A DNA stretch of 64,000 nt from positions 21,093-85,092 of the forward strand of contig NZ_LAVL01000024.1 of the NCBI RefSeq assembly GCF_001083785.1, written 5' to 3'. The position numbers and the translations under genes are program-made. Position 1 is the stretch's first letter, and every line of letters starts with the position of its first letter. The DNA is from Nonomuraea sp. SBT364. Lineage in GTDB: Bacteria; Actinomycetota; Actinomycetes; Streptosporangiales; Streptosporangiaceae. Below the pieces are notes generated by a model, which saw only the letters and a list, made by a program, of their open reading frames with translations, searched no databases and was not told the origin of the DNA. Of this stretch, positions 1 to 9,695 are shown piece by piece.

Positions 1-2
1 TC

Positions 3-1304
3 CGCGCCCAGCAGATGACGTCCGCGCAGCTGAGCGGCAGTTGCTCCAGCCTGGCGGGGCAGGACGCGTTCTTCCACGGCCTGGCGCGTGACAGCGGCCC
101 GGTGTCCGGCGACGGGAACACCACGCTGGAGGTGGTGGTGTTCGACTCCAGCACCGACTACCAGACCTACGCCGGCGCGATGTTCGGCATCGATACGAAC
201 AACGGCGGCATGTACCTGGAGGGCGACCCGGCGGCGGCGGGCAACCAGCCGAGGTTCATCGCGTACGAGGCCGAGTGGCTGCGCCCCGGCTTCCAGATCT
301 GGAACCTCAACCACGAGTACACCCACTACCTGGACGGCCGTTTCAACATGCACGGCGACTTCACGGCCGGGGTCAGCACGCCGACGATCTGGTGGATCGA
401 GGGCTTCGCCGAGTACGTGTCGTACTCGTACCGGAATCTGACGTACGACGCGGCGATCGCCGAGGCGGCCAAGCGGACGTACGGGCTGTCGACGCTGTGG
501 GACACCACGTATGCGCACGATTCCACCCGGATCTACCGGTGGGGGTACCTGGCCGTCCGGTACATGTTCGAGCGGCATCCGGCTGACGTGGCGACCGTGC
601 TCGGCTCGTACCGGACCGGGCGGTGGAGTGCCGCGCGCACGTTCCTGACCAGCACGATCGGCAGCCGGTACGACTCGGACTGGTCCACCTGGCTGGCCTC
701 CTGCTGCTCGGGCGGCGGCAACCAGTCCCCGTCGGCGGCCTTCTCCTTCACCGTGGACGGCCTGGCCGCCGCCTTCACCGACACCTCGTCCGACGCCGAC
801 GGCACGATCGCCTCCCGCCGGTGGGACTTCGGCGACGGCGCCTCCTCCACGGCGGCGAACCCGGCTCACACCTTCCCGTCGCCCGGCACGTACACGGTCA
901 GTCTGACCGTCACCGACGACGAGGGCGCGACCGCGACCACCAGCAAGCAGGTCACGGTCTCGACCGGCTCCGCCCCTGAGTGCACCGGCTCCGACACGCG
1001 ACAGCTCGGGCAGGACTGCCGGCGGAGCGGTTTGTCGGCGTCCACCGGGAACTACGCCTACCTGTACCTGTACGTGCCGGCGGGGACGGCGAAGCTGACC
1101 ATCACCTCGTCGGGCGGCACCGGTGACGCCGACCTGTACTACAGCGGAAGCTCCTGGGCCACCACGTCGTCCTACGCGCAGCGGGCGACGGGGACGGGCA
1201 ACGCGCACACGCTGACGGTCGTCAACCCGGCGACCGGCTACCACTACGTCAGCCTGCACGGGGCGCGGGCCTTCACGGGGGCGGCGGTCACGACGGACTT
1301 CTGA
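3..1304 (+). CDS. M9-like secreted collagenase, 3' part (5' end outside window)
   Basis: Secreted zinc metalloprotease cut by the left edge; the frame is open to base 3, so the ATG at 15 need not be the start. HEYTH near residue 100 is the HExxH zinc motif, and WWIEGFAEY about 25 residues later supplies the third ligand glutamate, as in gluzincins of the M9 collagenase family. A PKD domain follows (about residues 240-318, with WDFGDG and GTYTVSLTVTDDEG), then a C-terminal PPC-type beta domain (about 335-430). PKD and PPC modules normally bind substrate in extracellular proteases. The signal peptide and propeptide are not visible. It converges on the next gene across a strong terminator. Family assignment is firm; collagen as the true substrate is inferred. 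Confidence 0.85.
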   Translation, partial: RAQQMTSAQLSGSCSSLAGQDAFFHGLARDSGPVSGDGNTTLEVVVFDSSTDYQTYAGAMFGIDTNNGGMYLEGDPAAAGNQPRFIAYEAEWLRPGFQIWNLNHEYTHYLDGRFNMHGDFTAGVSTPTIWWIEGFAEYVSYSYRNLTYDAAIAEAAKRTYGLSTLWDTTYAHDSTRIYRWGYLAVRYMFERHPADVATVLGSYRTGRWSAARTFLTSTIGSRYDSDWSTWLASCCSGGGNQSPSAAFSFTVDGLAAAFTDTSSDADGTIASRRWDFGDGASSTAANPAHTFPSPGTYTVSLTVTDDEGATATTSKQVTVSTGSAPECTGSDTRQLGQDCRRSGLSASTGNYAYLYLYVPAGTAKLTITSSGGTGDADLYYSGSSWATTSSYAQRATGTGNAHTLTVVNPATGYHYVSLHGARAFTGAAVTTDF

Positions 1305-1314
1305 CAGCCCTGCC

Positions 1315-1342
1315 ACTCCCGGGGCCGCGCGGCCCCGGGAGT
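1315..1342. terminator. Bidirectional terminator, 28-bp perfect palindrome
   Basis: ACTCCCGGGGCCGC is followed directly by its exact reverse complement. It lies between two convergent genes, and its right end touches the stop codon of the minus-strand gene. It probably terminates both transcripts; there is no T-run. Confidence 0.75.
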
Positions 1343-1785
1343 CAGGCCGGGCGCGATGCCGTCCGCTCGATGATCACGACCGGGATCCGCCTTGACGTCT
1401 TCCGCTGATAGCCGAGGTAGTGCGGCCAGATACCGGTCATCGTCTCCCACAGGCGGGGCCGCTCGTCCTCGGCCGCCGGGCGGGCCTCGGCGTCGAACAC
1501 CTCGGCCTCGACCTGCACCTTGACCTGCGGCTGAGCGAGCAGGTTGTGGAACCAGAGCGGATGGTCGGCGGCGCCGCCGTTGGAGGCGACCACGAGGTAG
1601 CGGTCGCCGTCGCGGCCGTAGATGAGTGCGGTGCGCCGGGGAAGCCCCGAGCGTCGGCCGATCGTCGTGATCAGCAGCGTGGGGGCGCCGTGGAAGAGGT
1701 GACCGCGAGCGCCGCCGGACTCGGCGTAACCCTTGACGTGCTTGGCCACCCAGCCGGTCGGGCTGTCGATCGGCTCCTGGCTCAT
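1342..1785 (-). CDS. F420/deazaflavin-dependent nitroreductase family protein
   Basis: 147 residues, the usual size of the DUF385/deazaflavin-dependent nitroreductase family, split beta-barrel proteins that bind F420 and reduce varied substrates. The core LITTIGRRSGLPRRTALIYG, followed by YLVVASNGGAADHPLWFHNL, is the family signature for deazaflavin binding. The ATG at 1785 overlaps the stop of a 34-codon upstream frame (ATGA), so translation may be coupled. The PadR gene and an operator-like repeat lie just upstream on the same strand, suggesting PadR control. Substrate unknown. Confidence 0.82.
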   Translation of the reverse strand: MSQEPIDSPTGWVAKHVKGYAESGGARGHLFHGAPTLLITTIGRRSGLPRRTALIYGRDGDRYLVVASNGGAADHPLWFHNLLAQPQVKVQVEAEVFDAEARPAAEDERPRLWETMTGIWPHYLGYQRKTSRRIPVVIIERTASRPA

Positions 1786-1886
1786 CGCGCCGCTCCGCCC
1801 ATCTGGCGGGTGCCGGCGCCCGGCACGCGCCGGCCGGTGGGGCCGCCCGAGGTCGTCGCCACAAGGACCGTTGTCGTGGTGCGCAT
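1782..1886 (-). CDS. 34-residue leader ORF or reductase remnant
   Basis: Short frame with a strong ribosome site (AAGGAG, 5 bases before ATG). It ends in an ATGA overlap with the deazaflavin reductase start. Near its N-terminus TVLVATTSGGPTGRR resembles the glycine-rich first strand of NmrA/SDR Rossmann proteins (typically VLVTGATGxTGR), after which similarity stops. It may be a coupling leader peptide or the decayed 5' end of a lost NAD(P)-binding protein. Expression is inferred from the Shine-Dalgarno and overlap only. Confidence 0.4.
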   Translation of the reverse strand: MRTTTTVLVATTSGGPTGRRVPGAGTRQMGGAAR

Positions 1887-1900
1887 AGGACTCCTTGGAG

Positions 1901-1932
1901 ATACCCAAACTTGGGTAACCAAATTTGGGTAT
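1901..1932. promoter_or_regulatory. PadR operator candidate (nested inverted repeat)
   Basis: Outer arms ATACCCAAA (1901-1909) and TTTGGGTAT (1924-1932) are perfect reverse complements. An inner TTGGGTA half-site creates the overlapping dyads ACCCAA-AC-TTGGGT and CCAAATTTGG. It lies 15 bases upstream of the leader ORF start, where a promoter for the reductase transcript should be. The nearest regulator is the PadR gene just upstream. Confidence 0.6.
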
Positions 1933-1981
1933 CGAACTATGGCTCATCCACCTCCCTGCCGTCAAACCGGTGCGCGGCCGA

Positions 1982-2512
1982 TCAGGCCGGCTCCTCGCCG
2001 CGTTCCAGCCGCCCGATCAGGTCGCGGATCCACGCCGCCTCGGCCGCCGCCTGCGCCGCGCGCAGGGCGAACAACTCCGTCACGCTCCTGGGGCGCTTTC
2101 CCTCCCGGGCCGTGGCCACGATCCGCGCCCGCTCACCCTCCAGAGCGCGCACCCGCTCGTCGAGCAGCGCGATCACCTCCTCCTCGGGCAGCGCGGGCAG
2201 CAGCACCAGGGCGGCGTCGAGCAGTTCCGGACGCCGATCGGGAACCCTCAGGGCGCTTCTGAGCAGCCCGCGGAACTCCGCCTCGCCCTTCTCGTTGATG
2301 GCGTAGTCGACGCGACCCGGCCATTCGTGGACCTCGCTGGTGTCCAGGAGACCTTCCTTGGCCAGTTGCCGCAGCGCGTGGTAGATCGAGCCCGACCTGA
2401 GCCCCGCCCATTGCCCGGCCTCCCACGACTCCAGCTCGGAGCCCACCAGGTAGCCGTGCGCCTGACCGTGCAGCCGCACCACGCCGAGGACCAGCAGTCG
2501 CGTCGCCGACAT
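1982..2512 (-). CDS. PadR family transcriptional regulator
   Basis: 176-residue regulator. The N-terminal winged helix runs from LLVLGVVRLHGQAHGYLVG to SGSIYHALRQLAKEGLL with wing VDYAINEKG, the PadR pattern. The C-terminal half is a helical dimerisation segment of the PadR/Vir type (LLPALPEEEVIALLDERV). The ATG at 2512 was chosen over the in-frame GTG at 2524 because GGGGAG sits 4-9 bases before it. It lies upstream of the deazaflavin reductase on the same strand; PadR proteins usually repress neighbouring detoxification or efflux genes. Confidence 0.85.
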   Translation of the reverse strand: MSATRLLVLGVVRLHGQAHGYLVGSELESWEAGQWAGLRSGSIYHALRQLAKEGLLDTSEVHEWPGRVDYAINEKGEAEFRGLLRSALRVPDRRPELLDAALVLLPALPEEEVIALLDERVRALEGERARIVATAREGKRPRSVTELFALRAAQAAAEAAWIRDLIGRLERGEEPA

Positions 2513-2564
2513 CGTCTCCCCCACTCACCGGGGCCCGGTAACCGCCGCTGCCCTGCCGAACAGG

Positions 2565-3299
2565 CTAGCCGTCGTGCCCGTGGCGGCGAGCGCGGTGGAG
2601 GGCCCAGATCAGCTCGTGGTTGAGCGGGCCCGGCCGCGCCAGGATGTCGCCGAACTCGCTGGCCAGCGGGGCGAGCTGGGAGGCGTAGCAGAGGATGGCC
2701 CGCCGCTTGGCGCCCCAGGCTTCCGCGTCGAGCCGCTCCTCCCGGTGCGGGCTGATGGACTCCAGCGTCCGCAACGGCGCCCCCGCCCTCGGGTGCTCGG
2801 TGAGCGCCCGGGAGGCCGCCCCCGTCCCCCACTCGCGGACGACCGACGCGTACGGCAGGTCGGCGTAGAGCCACGGAGCCGGGCCGCCGGCGCGCTCCAG
2901 GGTCTCCAGCGCCTGGTCGCGGACCCGGAGGTGGGCGCGGTTGCCGATGCCCATGGGCAGCAGGACCTGGGTGTCCGGCCCGGCGTGGGTGGCCAGGCAG
3001 TCGTCCAGGCCGCTCAGCCGCGTCCCGCCGGCGGGCGCGTCGGGATGGTCGAGCACGATCTGCGCCACGCCGAGCGCCGTGCAGGCCCGGGCGTCCTCCG
3101 CGCGCCGCTCGCGTACGGCCTCGTCGGTGGAGGTGAACCCGCACAGCCGGTCCCACGCCGACGGGCCCGAGTCCGTGGCGGGCGGCCCGCCGTGGACGGT
3201 GACGATCGCGGCGGGACGCGGCAGCGCGGCCAGAACGCCCGCCGTCGACAGGACCGCGTCGTCGAAGTGCGGCGAGACCACCAGCGTGCGAAAGCTCAC
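2565..3299 (-). CDS. PIG-L family deacetylase
   Basis: 244-residue LmbE/PIG-L zinc-dependent N-deacetylase, a family acting on GlcNAc-type substrates (mycothiol, glycopeptide and aminoglycoside pathways). VVSPHFDDAVLS near the N-terminus is the metal site (usually HPDDE; here HFDD), with the second His in GNRAHLRVRDQAL. The GTG at 3299 overlaps the upstream gene's stop (GTGA), so the pair is translationally coupled. The upstream gene carries a second, degenerate PIG-L-like region fused to a methyltransferase, suggesting the two modify the same sugar or amine. Substrate unknown. Confidence 0.85.
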   Translation of the reverse strand: MSFRTLVVSPHFDDAVLSTAGVLAALPRPAAIVTVHGGPPATDSGPSAWDRLCGFTSTDEAVRERRAEDARACTALGVAQIVLDHPDAPAGGTRLSGLDDCLATHAGPDTQVLLPMGIGNRAHLRVRDQALETLERAGGPAPWLYADLPYASVVREWGTGAASRALTEHPRAGAPLRTLESISPHREERLDAEAWGAKRRAILCYASQLAPLASEFGDILARPGPLNHELIWALHRARRHGHDG

Positions 3300-4426
3300 G
3301 CCCGGCCCCCGGTCCGCGTCAGAGCCAGTCCGCGGCTGCCGCGTTTGCGCAGGTAGGCACGCCCGTCGCAGACGAACTCCAGCGCGGGCGCGGCCAGCTC
3401 GCAGCGTTCGGCGACGGTCCAGGCCGACTGCTCGCGCACCCACGGCCACACCGTGTCGTTGAGCCGCTCGGCGGCCAGCGAGATCAGCAGGAGATTCGCC
3501 GGCAGCCGGTGCAGGAGGTCGAGGTCCTGGCCGTAGTAGAGCATCTCGCTCAGCAGGTACGCGCCGGCGGGTCCGCCCGCGGCCAGCTCCTCCAGCCCGT
3601 CGGCCGTGGCCTCGACTCCCGGCACGGTTCGCAGGCGGGCGTGGAAGGCGGGGTTGGGCTCGGCGGCGTACACGGTGTAGCCCTTGTCCACGAGCCGCCG
3701 GGCGAGCGCGCCCTCACAGGCTCCGACCTCGACGACCGGGCCGTCGTCGGGGACCCACCAGCGGGCCACCCAGGCGGCGGTCGCGTCCAGCCGGGCGCCC
3801 TCGTAGGCGGAGGACTCGAACTCCCACGGGTCGGCCACCTGGGCGGCGTCGTCGGTCAGGCTGGCGGTCAGCGCGTACAGCCGGTCGGCCGGCCCCGGCT
3901 CCAGGCGGACGAAGCGCTCGACGGCCGGCACCCGGTCCGTGGTGACGAGGCGGTCGGCCACCCGGCTGTTCAGCAGCGGCGCGGCGTGGATCGCGGCGAA
4001 GCCGAGCTTGGCCGCCGCCTGGGCGCCGTCCAGGGACACGGCGAGATCGGCGATGAGCTGCAGGTGAGGGTTGTCGCCCACCGCGCAGGCGGCGACGCCT
4101 GCGGCGTGGACGACGCTCCTGCCGAACCTGGCCCGGCGGGAGCGGTGGTCGGCGGGCGAGTGCGTCCACACCTCGGGCTCCGGCACGTCGCGCAGCCGGG
4201 CGGCGAGCGTTTCCGTCGCAGGGAGCGGGGCGGTGTTCCCGCCCGGGTCGACGTGCGGCGCGAGCAGATCCAGCCGCTCGGCGAGCGGCCTGCCGCCCGG
4301 CAGGACGACGGGCTCGGCCCGCGCCCCGGCCAGCACGTGAACGTCGTCGCCGGCATGGCGGGCCAGGACGGACAGGAATTCCAGGGCGATGTCTTCGGCA
4401 TGCAGCACTGCGACGACCGGTGTCAT
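3296..4426 (-). CDS. Degenerate PIG-L-like domain fused to SAM methyltransferase
   Basis: 376 residues. The C-terminal half (from about residue 195) is a class I methyltransferase of the NodS type, with motif I VVEVGACEGALARRL, acidic YAAEPN, and LLSEMLYYGQ. The N-terminal 180 residues look like a PIG-L fold: VVAVLHAEDIALEFLSVLAR in place of the AHPDDE strand and WTHSPADHRSRRARFGRSVV in place of the second His motif. The metal-binding acids are not kept (HAED-I), so this half is probably inactive. ATG 4426 has GGGGGA just upstream. Domain identity of the N-half is inferred from pattern only. Confidence 0.7.
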   Translation of the reverse strand: MTPVVAVLHAEDIALEFLSVLARHAGDDVHVLAGARAEPVVLPGGRPLAERLDLLAPHVDPGGNTAPLPATETLAARLRDVPEPEVWTHSPADHRSRRARFGRSVVHAAGVAACAVGDNPHLQLIADLAVSLDGAQAAAKLGFAAIHAAPLLNSRVADRLVTTDRVPAVERFVRLEPGPADRLYALTASLTDDAAQVADPWEFESSAYEGARLDATAAWVARWWVPDDGPVVEVGACEGALARRLVDKGYTVYAAEPNPAFHARLRTVPGVEATADGLEELAAGGPAGAYLLSEMLYYGQDLDLLHRLPANLLLISLAAERLNDTVWPWVREQSAWTVAERCELAAPALEFVCDGRAYLRKRGSRGLALTRTGGRA

Positions 4427-4528
4427 GGTGTCCCCCGTGAGCCGGTGAGTTGACGCTACAGTAAAGAATCTTTCCAGTCGAGGATAAGGGGGCGCCAGGC
4501 CGTAGGGAAGATCCACTTCGGGATTTCC

Positions 4529-4609
4529 GGGTCAGCCTCCTCAAGCAGGCCGAGCCCCCGTGCCACGCGCCTCAATGGCGGTGGGACGGGGGCTCGCTCA
4601 CGCTGACCC
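4529..4609. terminator. Two-tier hairpin terminator
   Basis: Inner stem GAGCCCCCGT (4552-4561) pairs with ACGGGGGCTC (4586-4595); outer arms GGGTCAGC (4529-4536) and GCTGACCC (4602-4609) also pair. It lies just after the small secreted-protein gene in its direction of transcription and before the methyltransferase fusion gene on the same strand. Confidence 0.65.
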
Positions 4610-4656
4610 GGGGCCGCGATCGCCAATCTTCCGGGTTCCTTGATTTCTGCGATCGG

Positions 4657-5022
4657 TCAGCAGCCGCTGGTGATTCTGGTGAGTGTCGAAGCGGCCCCGA
4701 TGTTGAACTTCTTCTTCCCCTTCGTGCCACCGTTGGTCACGAAGCACTCCCTGTAGTTGGCGACCGGATTGTTGATGTGCAACGTCGCATACACGCGGTG
4801 CGAACAATGGTTGTTGAAGTAGACCGTGACGCTGATGTCGCCGTCCGCCCACGAATAATTGGACCTTGCGCCCTTCGGGGCCTTGCATGCGATGCTCGTC
4901 CGGGAAGCCGATTGAGCTGAGAGTTCGCCGGAGCTCGCCGCCTGGGCACCGCCCCCGGACAGCGCCGTGAGCGCACCTGCGGCGGCCACCGTCGCCACCA
5001 GAATCCCGAGAGTCTTCTTCAC
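4657..5022 (-). CDS. Small secreted protein of unknown family
   Basis: 121 residues from a GTG preceded by AGGGAGG. Residues 1-27 form a Sec signal peptide: VKKTLG, then hydrophobic ILVATVAAAGALTAL, then an AQA-A cleavage site. The mature part of about 95 residues has four cysteines (IACKAP, NNHCSH, RECFV and the terminal SGC), enough for two disulfides, and aromatic beta-type segments such as DISVTVYFNN. No family recognised. The last residue is cysteine. Confidence 0.72.
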   Translation of the reverse strand: MKKTLGILVATVAAAGALTALSGGGAQAASSGELSAQSASRTSIACKAPKGARSNYSWADGDISVTVYFNNHCSHRVYATLHINNPVANYRECFVTNGGTKGKKKFNIGAASTLTRITSGC

Positions 5023-5242
5023 CGAGTTTTCCTCCCTATCAAGCAGATCATCGAGCAGTCTGCCAAGGGAACCATCGCGAAGTCGTTGGCCAGGAATCCA
5101 CAATTTCTTGACGCTCGGTCCACAGTTCAAGCCGGGGTGCTCTCACGAAAACGCCGGAGGGAGGCGGTGCTCCAGCCAAGGCCCGCCGAAATCAACGAGT
5201 TGACCGCCAAAGGGCTCCTCCGACACCGGGAGGAGATAGCCG
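5023..5242. other. Intergenic stretch, no confident gene
   Basis: Upstream region of the secreted-protein gene. A frame ending at 5271 has plausible residues (PAEINELTAKGLL, HREEIADETVEENGG) but mixed codon third positions and no clear start. Together with the next feature it looks like degraded coding material. Confidence 0.4.
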
Positions 5243-5450
5243 ATGAGACGGTGGAGGAGAATGGCGGGTGAGCGCTTTCGCATTACCGCGCGCACCCGGT
5301 TGACGGCCCGCCGTCCCAGGGAGCGTGGCTATGCCCAGCGGGAGATCGGTGCGTTGTTCGGTGTGAGCCACGCACCGGCGAAAGGCCGGGGTCGAAGGGG
5401 CCGGGAGGTCCCTGGGGAGACAGCCCCGAGCCGTAGGCGAGGGACCACGC
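5243..5450 (+). pseudogene. Helix-turn-helix gene remnant
   Basis: A strong ribosome site (GGGAGGAG, 7 bases before ATG 5243) starts a frame whose residues 25-45 read RERGYAQREIGALFGVSHA, the shape of a helix-turn-helix (usually RGxSQREIAxxLGVSHATV). The similarity then breaks, and the frame runs into the antisense of guaA with no believable C-terminus. Best read as the truncated 5' end of a DNA-binding protein such as a small regulator or transposase HTH. Confidence 0.35.
5407..5446 (-). terminator. guaA terminator hairpin
   Basis: GGTCCCT (5407-5413) pairs with AGGGACC (5440-5446), with an internal GGGG/CCCC step, starting about 20 bases after the guaA stop codon. Confidence 0.55.
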
Positions 5451-5467
5451 CCTTCAGGCGACGGCGC

Positions 5468-7015
<1,548 letters not shown>

Positions 7016-7069
7016 CGAAGAGAACCCCCCAAAGGCGAATGCGGTAATCCCAGTGTATCGGCCCCCGCC

Positions 7070-8563
7070 TCAGAGGATGGCGTCGAGGAGGCCCAGCGGC
7101 GGCGAGCCCAGATCGAACATCGCCTTGTGGAAACGCCGCAGCGTGAACGCCGCGCCCCACTCGCGCCGCGCCCGCTCCCGAAGGTCCAGGATGACCAGCT
7201 TGCCCCAGGTGTAGCGGCCGTACGTCGGGTCGAACGAGGCCCGCCTGGCCTCCGCCAGCGCGGCCGGCCCCGCCAGGTGCGTGTCCGACTCGAACCGCGC
7301 CGCCGCGTCCTCCACCGTCATGACGCCGGTGTGCACGCCGATCGCGCAGGCCAGCCGGGTGACGCGGATCAGCGCCTCCACCCAGACGCCGATCTCGAAC
7401 CGCGGGTCGTCGGCCTCGAAGCCCTCCTCGACGCACAGTTCCTCGGCGTAGTGGGCCCAGCCTTCGATGAACGACATCGACTGCAGCAGCCGCCGGACGT
7501 CGGACCCGGCGGCGCGCAGGGCCAGGCCGTGGGAGAAGTGGCCGGGCGCCACCTCGTGCACGTTGATGGCGGGCAGCGTGGTGTCGCTGAAGACCTCCAG
7601 CCACTCCTCCGCGTCCTGGGCCGGCCACGACGGGTCGGGCGGGGTGATGTGGTACCAGGAGGGGCCGGCCGGCTCGCCGGGGGCGTTCCACGACATCATC
7701 GCCATCGCCCACCGGCGCGACTCGGGCGCGAGGCCGACCAGGCACTCGCCGTCGTGGTAGGGCACCAGGTCCTTCTCGCGGGTGAACGCGATCGCCTTCT
7801 CGGTGCCGGCCCTGGCCGCCTCGATCACGCCGTCGGCGTCCGGGTGCTGCTTGACGAGCTCGCGTACGACGTCCAGCGGCGGACGGCCGGGTTCGCCGAG
7901 ACGCGCGCACGCGTCGGTGAGCCGGGCGAGCAGCCTGTCGCGTTCGGCGTCGGCGCGCTCGGCGAGCTTGCCCAGATCCACGTCCAGGCCCTCGGCGGCG
8001 CCCATCAGGCGGGCCAGGGCGGGGCCGCCGAGCGCGGCGTCCGGGTCGCCCGTCTCGGCGGCGCGCTCGACGTGCGCGACCAGCGCCGCGTGCGCCTTCA
8101 GGGCCGCCTCGTCGGTGACGCCGGCGGCCAGGCCCTTCACGGCGCCGAGCAGGGAGCGCGCCACCGGGGCGCTGAGCTGGTCGAGGGAGGCGATCGCGTG
8201 GGCCACGGCGTCGGGCCAGAGCGCCAGGTGGGCGGCCTTGGCCGCGGCGCGCGCGGCCCCGGGGCCGTAGTCGCGGTCGTAGCAGGCCAGGTCGAGGTTG
8301 GACAGGTGGATCAGCGGGTTCTTGCGGTGCAGCTCCAGCTCGCCGAGCTGGAAGCGCAGGCTTTCCTCGAACACGCCCAGGTGCCGCGCATCGTACGGGT
8401 CGGCGGGGACGTCGCCCTCACCCAGGCGGGCCAGCCCGGCTCTGACGCCCTCGGGCGACAGGTCCTGGATGGCGCCGTCGTACTCGTGCCTGCCGCCGCC
8501 CTCGCGAGCTTCGGCCATGGTCAGGTCGGTGATGGCGCGGAGTCTGGGCTGGAGTTCGGTCAT
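7070..8563 (-). CDS. DUF885 family metallopeptidase-like protein
   Basis: 497 residues, almost wholly helical. HEVAPGHFSH near residue 336 is the HExxPGH signature of the DUF885 family, which is related to zinc metallocarboxypeptidases, and SFIEGWAHYAEELC supplies the downstream glutamate ligand. There is no signal peptide, so it should be cytoplasmic; substrates of bacterial DUF885 proteins are mostly undefined (dipeptidase activity has been suggested). ATG 8563 starts the conserved region (MTELQPRLRAITDL). It lies 54 bases upstream of guaA on the same strand and is divergent from the PLP-fold gene. Confidence 0.83.
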   Translation of the reverse strand: MTELQPRLRAITDLTMAEAREGGGRHEYDGAIQDLSPEGVRAGLARLGEGDVPADPYDARHLGVFEESLRFQLGELELHRKNPLIHLSNLDLACYDRDYGPGAARAAAKAAHLALWPDAVAHAIASLDQLSAPVARSLLGAVKGLAAGVTDEAALKAHAALVAHVERAAETGDPDAALGGPALARLMGAAEGLDVDLGKLAERADAERDRLLARLTDACARLGEPGRPPLDVVRELVKQHPDADGVIEAARAGTEKAIAFTREKDLVPYHDGECLVGLAPESRRWAMAMMSWNAPGEPAGPSWYHITPPDPSWPAQDAEEWLEVFSDTTLPAINVHEVAPGHFSHGLALRAAGSDVRRLLQSMSFIEGWAHYAEELCVEEGFEADDPRFEIGVWVEALIRVTRLACAIGVHTGVMTVEDAAARFESDTHLAGPAALAEARRASFDPTYGRYTWGKLVILDLRERARREWGAAFTLRRFHKAMFDLGSPPLGLLDAIL

Positions 8564-8690
8564 GCCTCGGGAGGATAAGGGAGGATGCCTGGCATGAACA
8601 TCCGCTTCACCCGGCGCGGGGACACGCCGGTGCGGGAGTTCGAGGGGCTCGCCGCGGCTCCGAGCGGTTTCCTCTCGGCGGACAGGGCAG

Positions 8691-9695
8691 GTGGAAGACG
8701 TGAGCTGGGATGTCCGGGCGCTCGACCTGTTGCAGGCGGGGCCGCCCACACCGCTGATCGAGTTCCCCGTCGGGGCGCCGGGGATCCGGCTGCTGCTCAA
8801 GGACGAGTCCGCGCATCCGACCGGGAGCCTGCGGCACCGGCATGCCAGGGCGCTGTTCCGGCAGGCGGTGCTCGACGGGGTGATCTCCAGCGGGACGACC
8901 GTGGTCGAGGCCACGGGGGGCAACGCCGCCGTGGCTCAGGCGTGGTTCGCCCGGCGGCTCGCCCTGCCGTACGTGGCGATCATGCCTGGGAAGCGGTCGG
9001 CGGAGCGGGCGCGCGCGGTGGAGGAGCTCGGCGGTGAGTGCCGGTTCGTGACGCCGCCGCTGGCGATCTACGACGCGGCGCGGGAGGTGCCGGGGCACTT
9101 CCTCGACCAGTTCGGGCGGGCCGTCGAGCACGACCTCGCCACCGAGCTGTTCGCCCAGGTACGTCCCGACTGGGTGGTGGTGGGAGCCGGGACCGGCGCC
9201 ACGTCGGCGACCCTGGGCCGCTGGCGTCGTGACCACGCCGAGGAGGGGCCCGGGGTGGCCGTGGCGGATCCGGAGAACTCCGCCTATTTCCCCGGCTGGA
9301 CGCTGGACGTGCCCGACTACGCCACCGGGATGCCGTCGCGGATCGAGGGGATCGGGCGGCCTCGGATCGAGCCCGGGTTCCGGCCCGACCTCGTCGACCT
9401 GGTCATCCCGGTGCCCGACGCGGCGAGCGTGGCCGCGGCGCGGCTCATCCGGGAGGTGACCGGGCTGCCGGTCGGCGGCTCGTCGGGGACCGCGCTCTGG
9501 GCGGCCCTTGAGCTGGTGGAGCGGATGCGCGGCCGGGGCGAGAGCGGGACGGTGGTGTCGGTGCTCGGCGACGCCCAGGATCGGCATCTGGCGACCTTCC
9601 ATGACGACGGATGGGCCGCCGCCAAGGGCCTGGACGTCCACGGGTTCCAGGAACGGCTGCGGGACCGTACGGGATTCAGCTCAACGGGTGGCTGA
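8691..9695 (+). CDS. Cysteine synthase-like PLP-fold protein without catalytic lysine
   Basis: 334 residues of the fold-type II PLP (cysteine synthase/threonine synthase) family. The N-terminal motif reads KDESAHPTGSLRHRHARALF; relatives have GSxK there, and that lysine forms the Schiff base. Here residue 48 is Arg (CGG at 8832-8834). The phosphate and asparagine loops are otherwise present (VVEATGGNAAVAQAWFA; VVGAGTGATSATLGRW; VGGSSGTALWAA). So it is either a non-catalytic homologue or uses another chemistry. The start is GTG 8691, with GTG 8700 as alternative. Its 3' end overlaps the convergent GNAT gene by 20 bases. Confidence 0.8.
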   Translation: MEDVSWDVRALDLLQAGPPTPLIEFPVGAPGIRLLLKDESAHPTGSLRHRHARALFRQAVLDGVISSGTTVVEATGGNAAVAQAWFARRLALPYVAIMPGKRSAERARAVEELGGECRFVTPPLAIYDAAREVPGHFLDQFGRAVEHDLATELFAQVRPDWVVVGAGTGATSATLGRWRRDHAEEGPGVAVADPENSAYFPGWTLDVPDYATGMPSRIEGIGRPRIEPGFRPDLVDLVIPVPDAASVAAARLIREVTGLPVGGSSGTALWAALELVERMRGRGESGTVVSVLGDAQDRHLATFHDDGWAAAKGLDVHGFQERLRDRTGFSSTGG

